From Gammaproteobacteria bacterium (GTDB lineage: Bacteria > Pseudomonadota > Gammaproteobacteria > DSM-16500): 5,067 nt of DNA. Location: contig JABDEN010000083.1 in NCBI GenBank assembly GCA_013287025.1, forward strand, positions 1 to 5,067, in the 5' to 3' direction. The translations under genes and the position numbers were made by a program. Positions 4,793 through 5,067 of the stretch are shown here, in pieces; within the stretch, counting starts at the first letter, position 1; each line of letters opens with the position of its first letter. The notes beneath the pieces were generated by a model. It was not told the origin of the DNA. It saw nothing but the letters and a program-made list of their open reading frames with translations, and made no database searches.

Positions 4793-5067
4793 ATGCCAAA
4801 ACCATCGAAATACATTCATGCTAAAGACAAACCTCGTGAGTTAAAAAATCACCGCAAGCAAGAAATCAATCGTAATCCAACAGAACAGCCTCAGGGAATA
4901 CCACAAAATAACCATCCAATTGAAGCGAATGCATCTAGTATGATATTTTTTTTGGTTTTGAATGCTGAATTACTTAAATTTGGCTCTAGGATAAAGACAC
5001 ATCATCCTCGTCAGTATGAAAATAATTCGCAATCATTTTTTATGAAAGATAAACAAATTTATAAGCA
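4793..5067 (+). CDS. Hypothetical basic protein, partial at the right window edge
   Basis: An open frame of at least 91 codons running off the window; I do not recognise a family. AAAGGA at 4779-4784 is 8 bases before the ATG at 4793, which favours this start over the in-frame ATG at 4784 that overlaps the site. The visible part begins with a very polar, Lys/Arg/Asn/Gln/Pro-rich stretch (residues 1-48, about a quarter Lys, Arg or His), then a short hydrophobic patch MIFFLVLNAELL (50-61), then another basic stretch with KTHHPRQYENN (68-78). No signal peptide is apparent. The eight-T run at 4946-4953 is a likely place for an indel, but both other frames stop soon after it, so the reading frame shown appears intact. 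It lies 72 bases after the transporter on the same strand; whether it is co-transcribed is uncertain. Confidence 0.5.
   Translation, partial: MPKPSKYIHAKDKPRELKNHRKQEINRNPTEQPQGIPQNNHPIEANASSMIFFLVLNAELLKFGSRIKTHHPRQYENNSQSFFMKDKQIYK

Overview
The window reads as a compact, AT-rich (roughly one third G+C by eye, not counted) stretch of a gammaproteobacterial chromosome. The response regulator at 1907-2614 closely resembles gammaproteobacterial PhoB. The A+T bias and a degenerate hairpin repeat at 1170-1231, of a style common in host-associated bacteria, make an intracellular or Legionellales-like organism a reasonable guess. That placement is inference; no marker gene is present.

Layout, left to right. 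An Old Yellow Enzyme-family flavin oxidoreductase (101-1147, +) has an extended -10 promoter and an operator-like palindrome in front of it. It converges on an unrecognised 166-residue protein (1249-1749, -), and the roughly 100 bases between them hold an imperfect hairpin repeat. The orphan gene is divergent from phoB (1907-2614, + GTG start). phoB overlaps by 14 bases a shortened phoR (2601-3344, +) that keeps the complete histidine-kinase core but has neither membrane segments nor a PAS domain. Only 5 bases after phoR comes a good Pho box (3350-3371), then a long inverted repeat (3369-3402), then a 12-helix major facilitator of the phosphate:H+ symporter (PHS/Pho84-like) family (3413-4720, +). 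The right edge holds the start of an unrecognised basic protein (4793 onward), cut by the window end. No stretch of more than 300 bases lacks a gene, and no RNA gene, CRISPR array or insertion sequence was seen.

The centre of the window forms a small phosphate-response module: PhoB, a kinase core that should phosphorylate it, a PhoB binding site, and a single-polypeptide phosphate importer behind that site. No pst or phoU gene lies in the window, and the kinase lacks the part that senses Pst/PhoU in Escherichia coli. The most interesting questions are how this kinase receives a phosphate signal, and whether the inverted repeat at 3369-3402 silences translation of the transporter on read-through phoBR transcripts while leaving transcripts from its own Pho promoter translatable.
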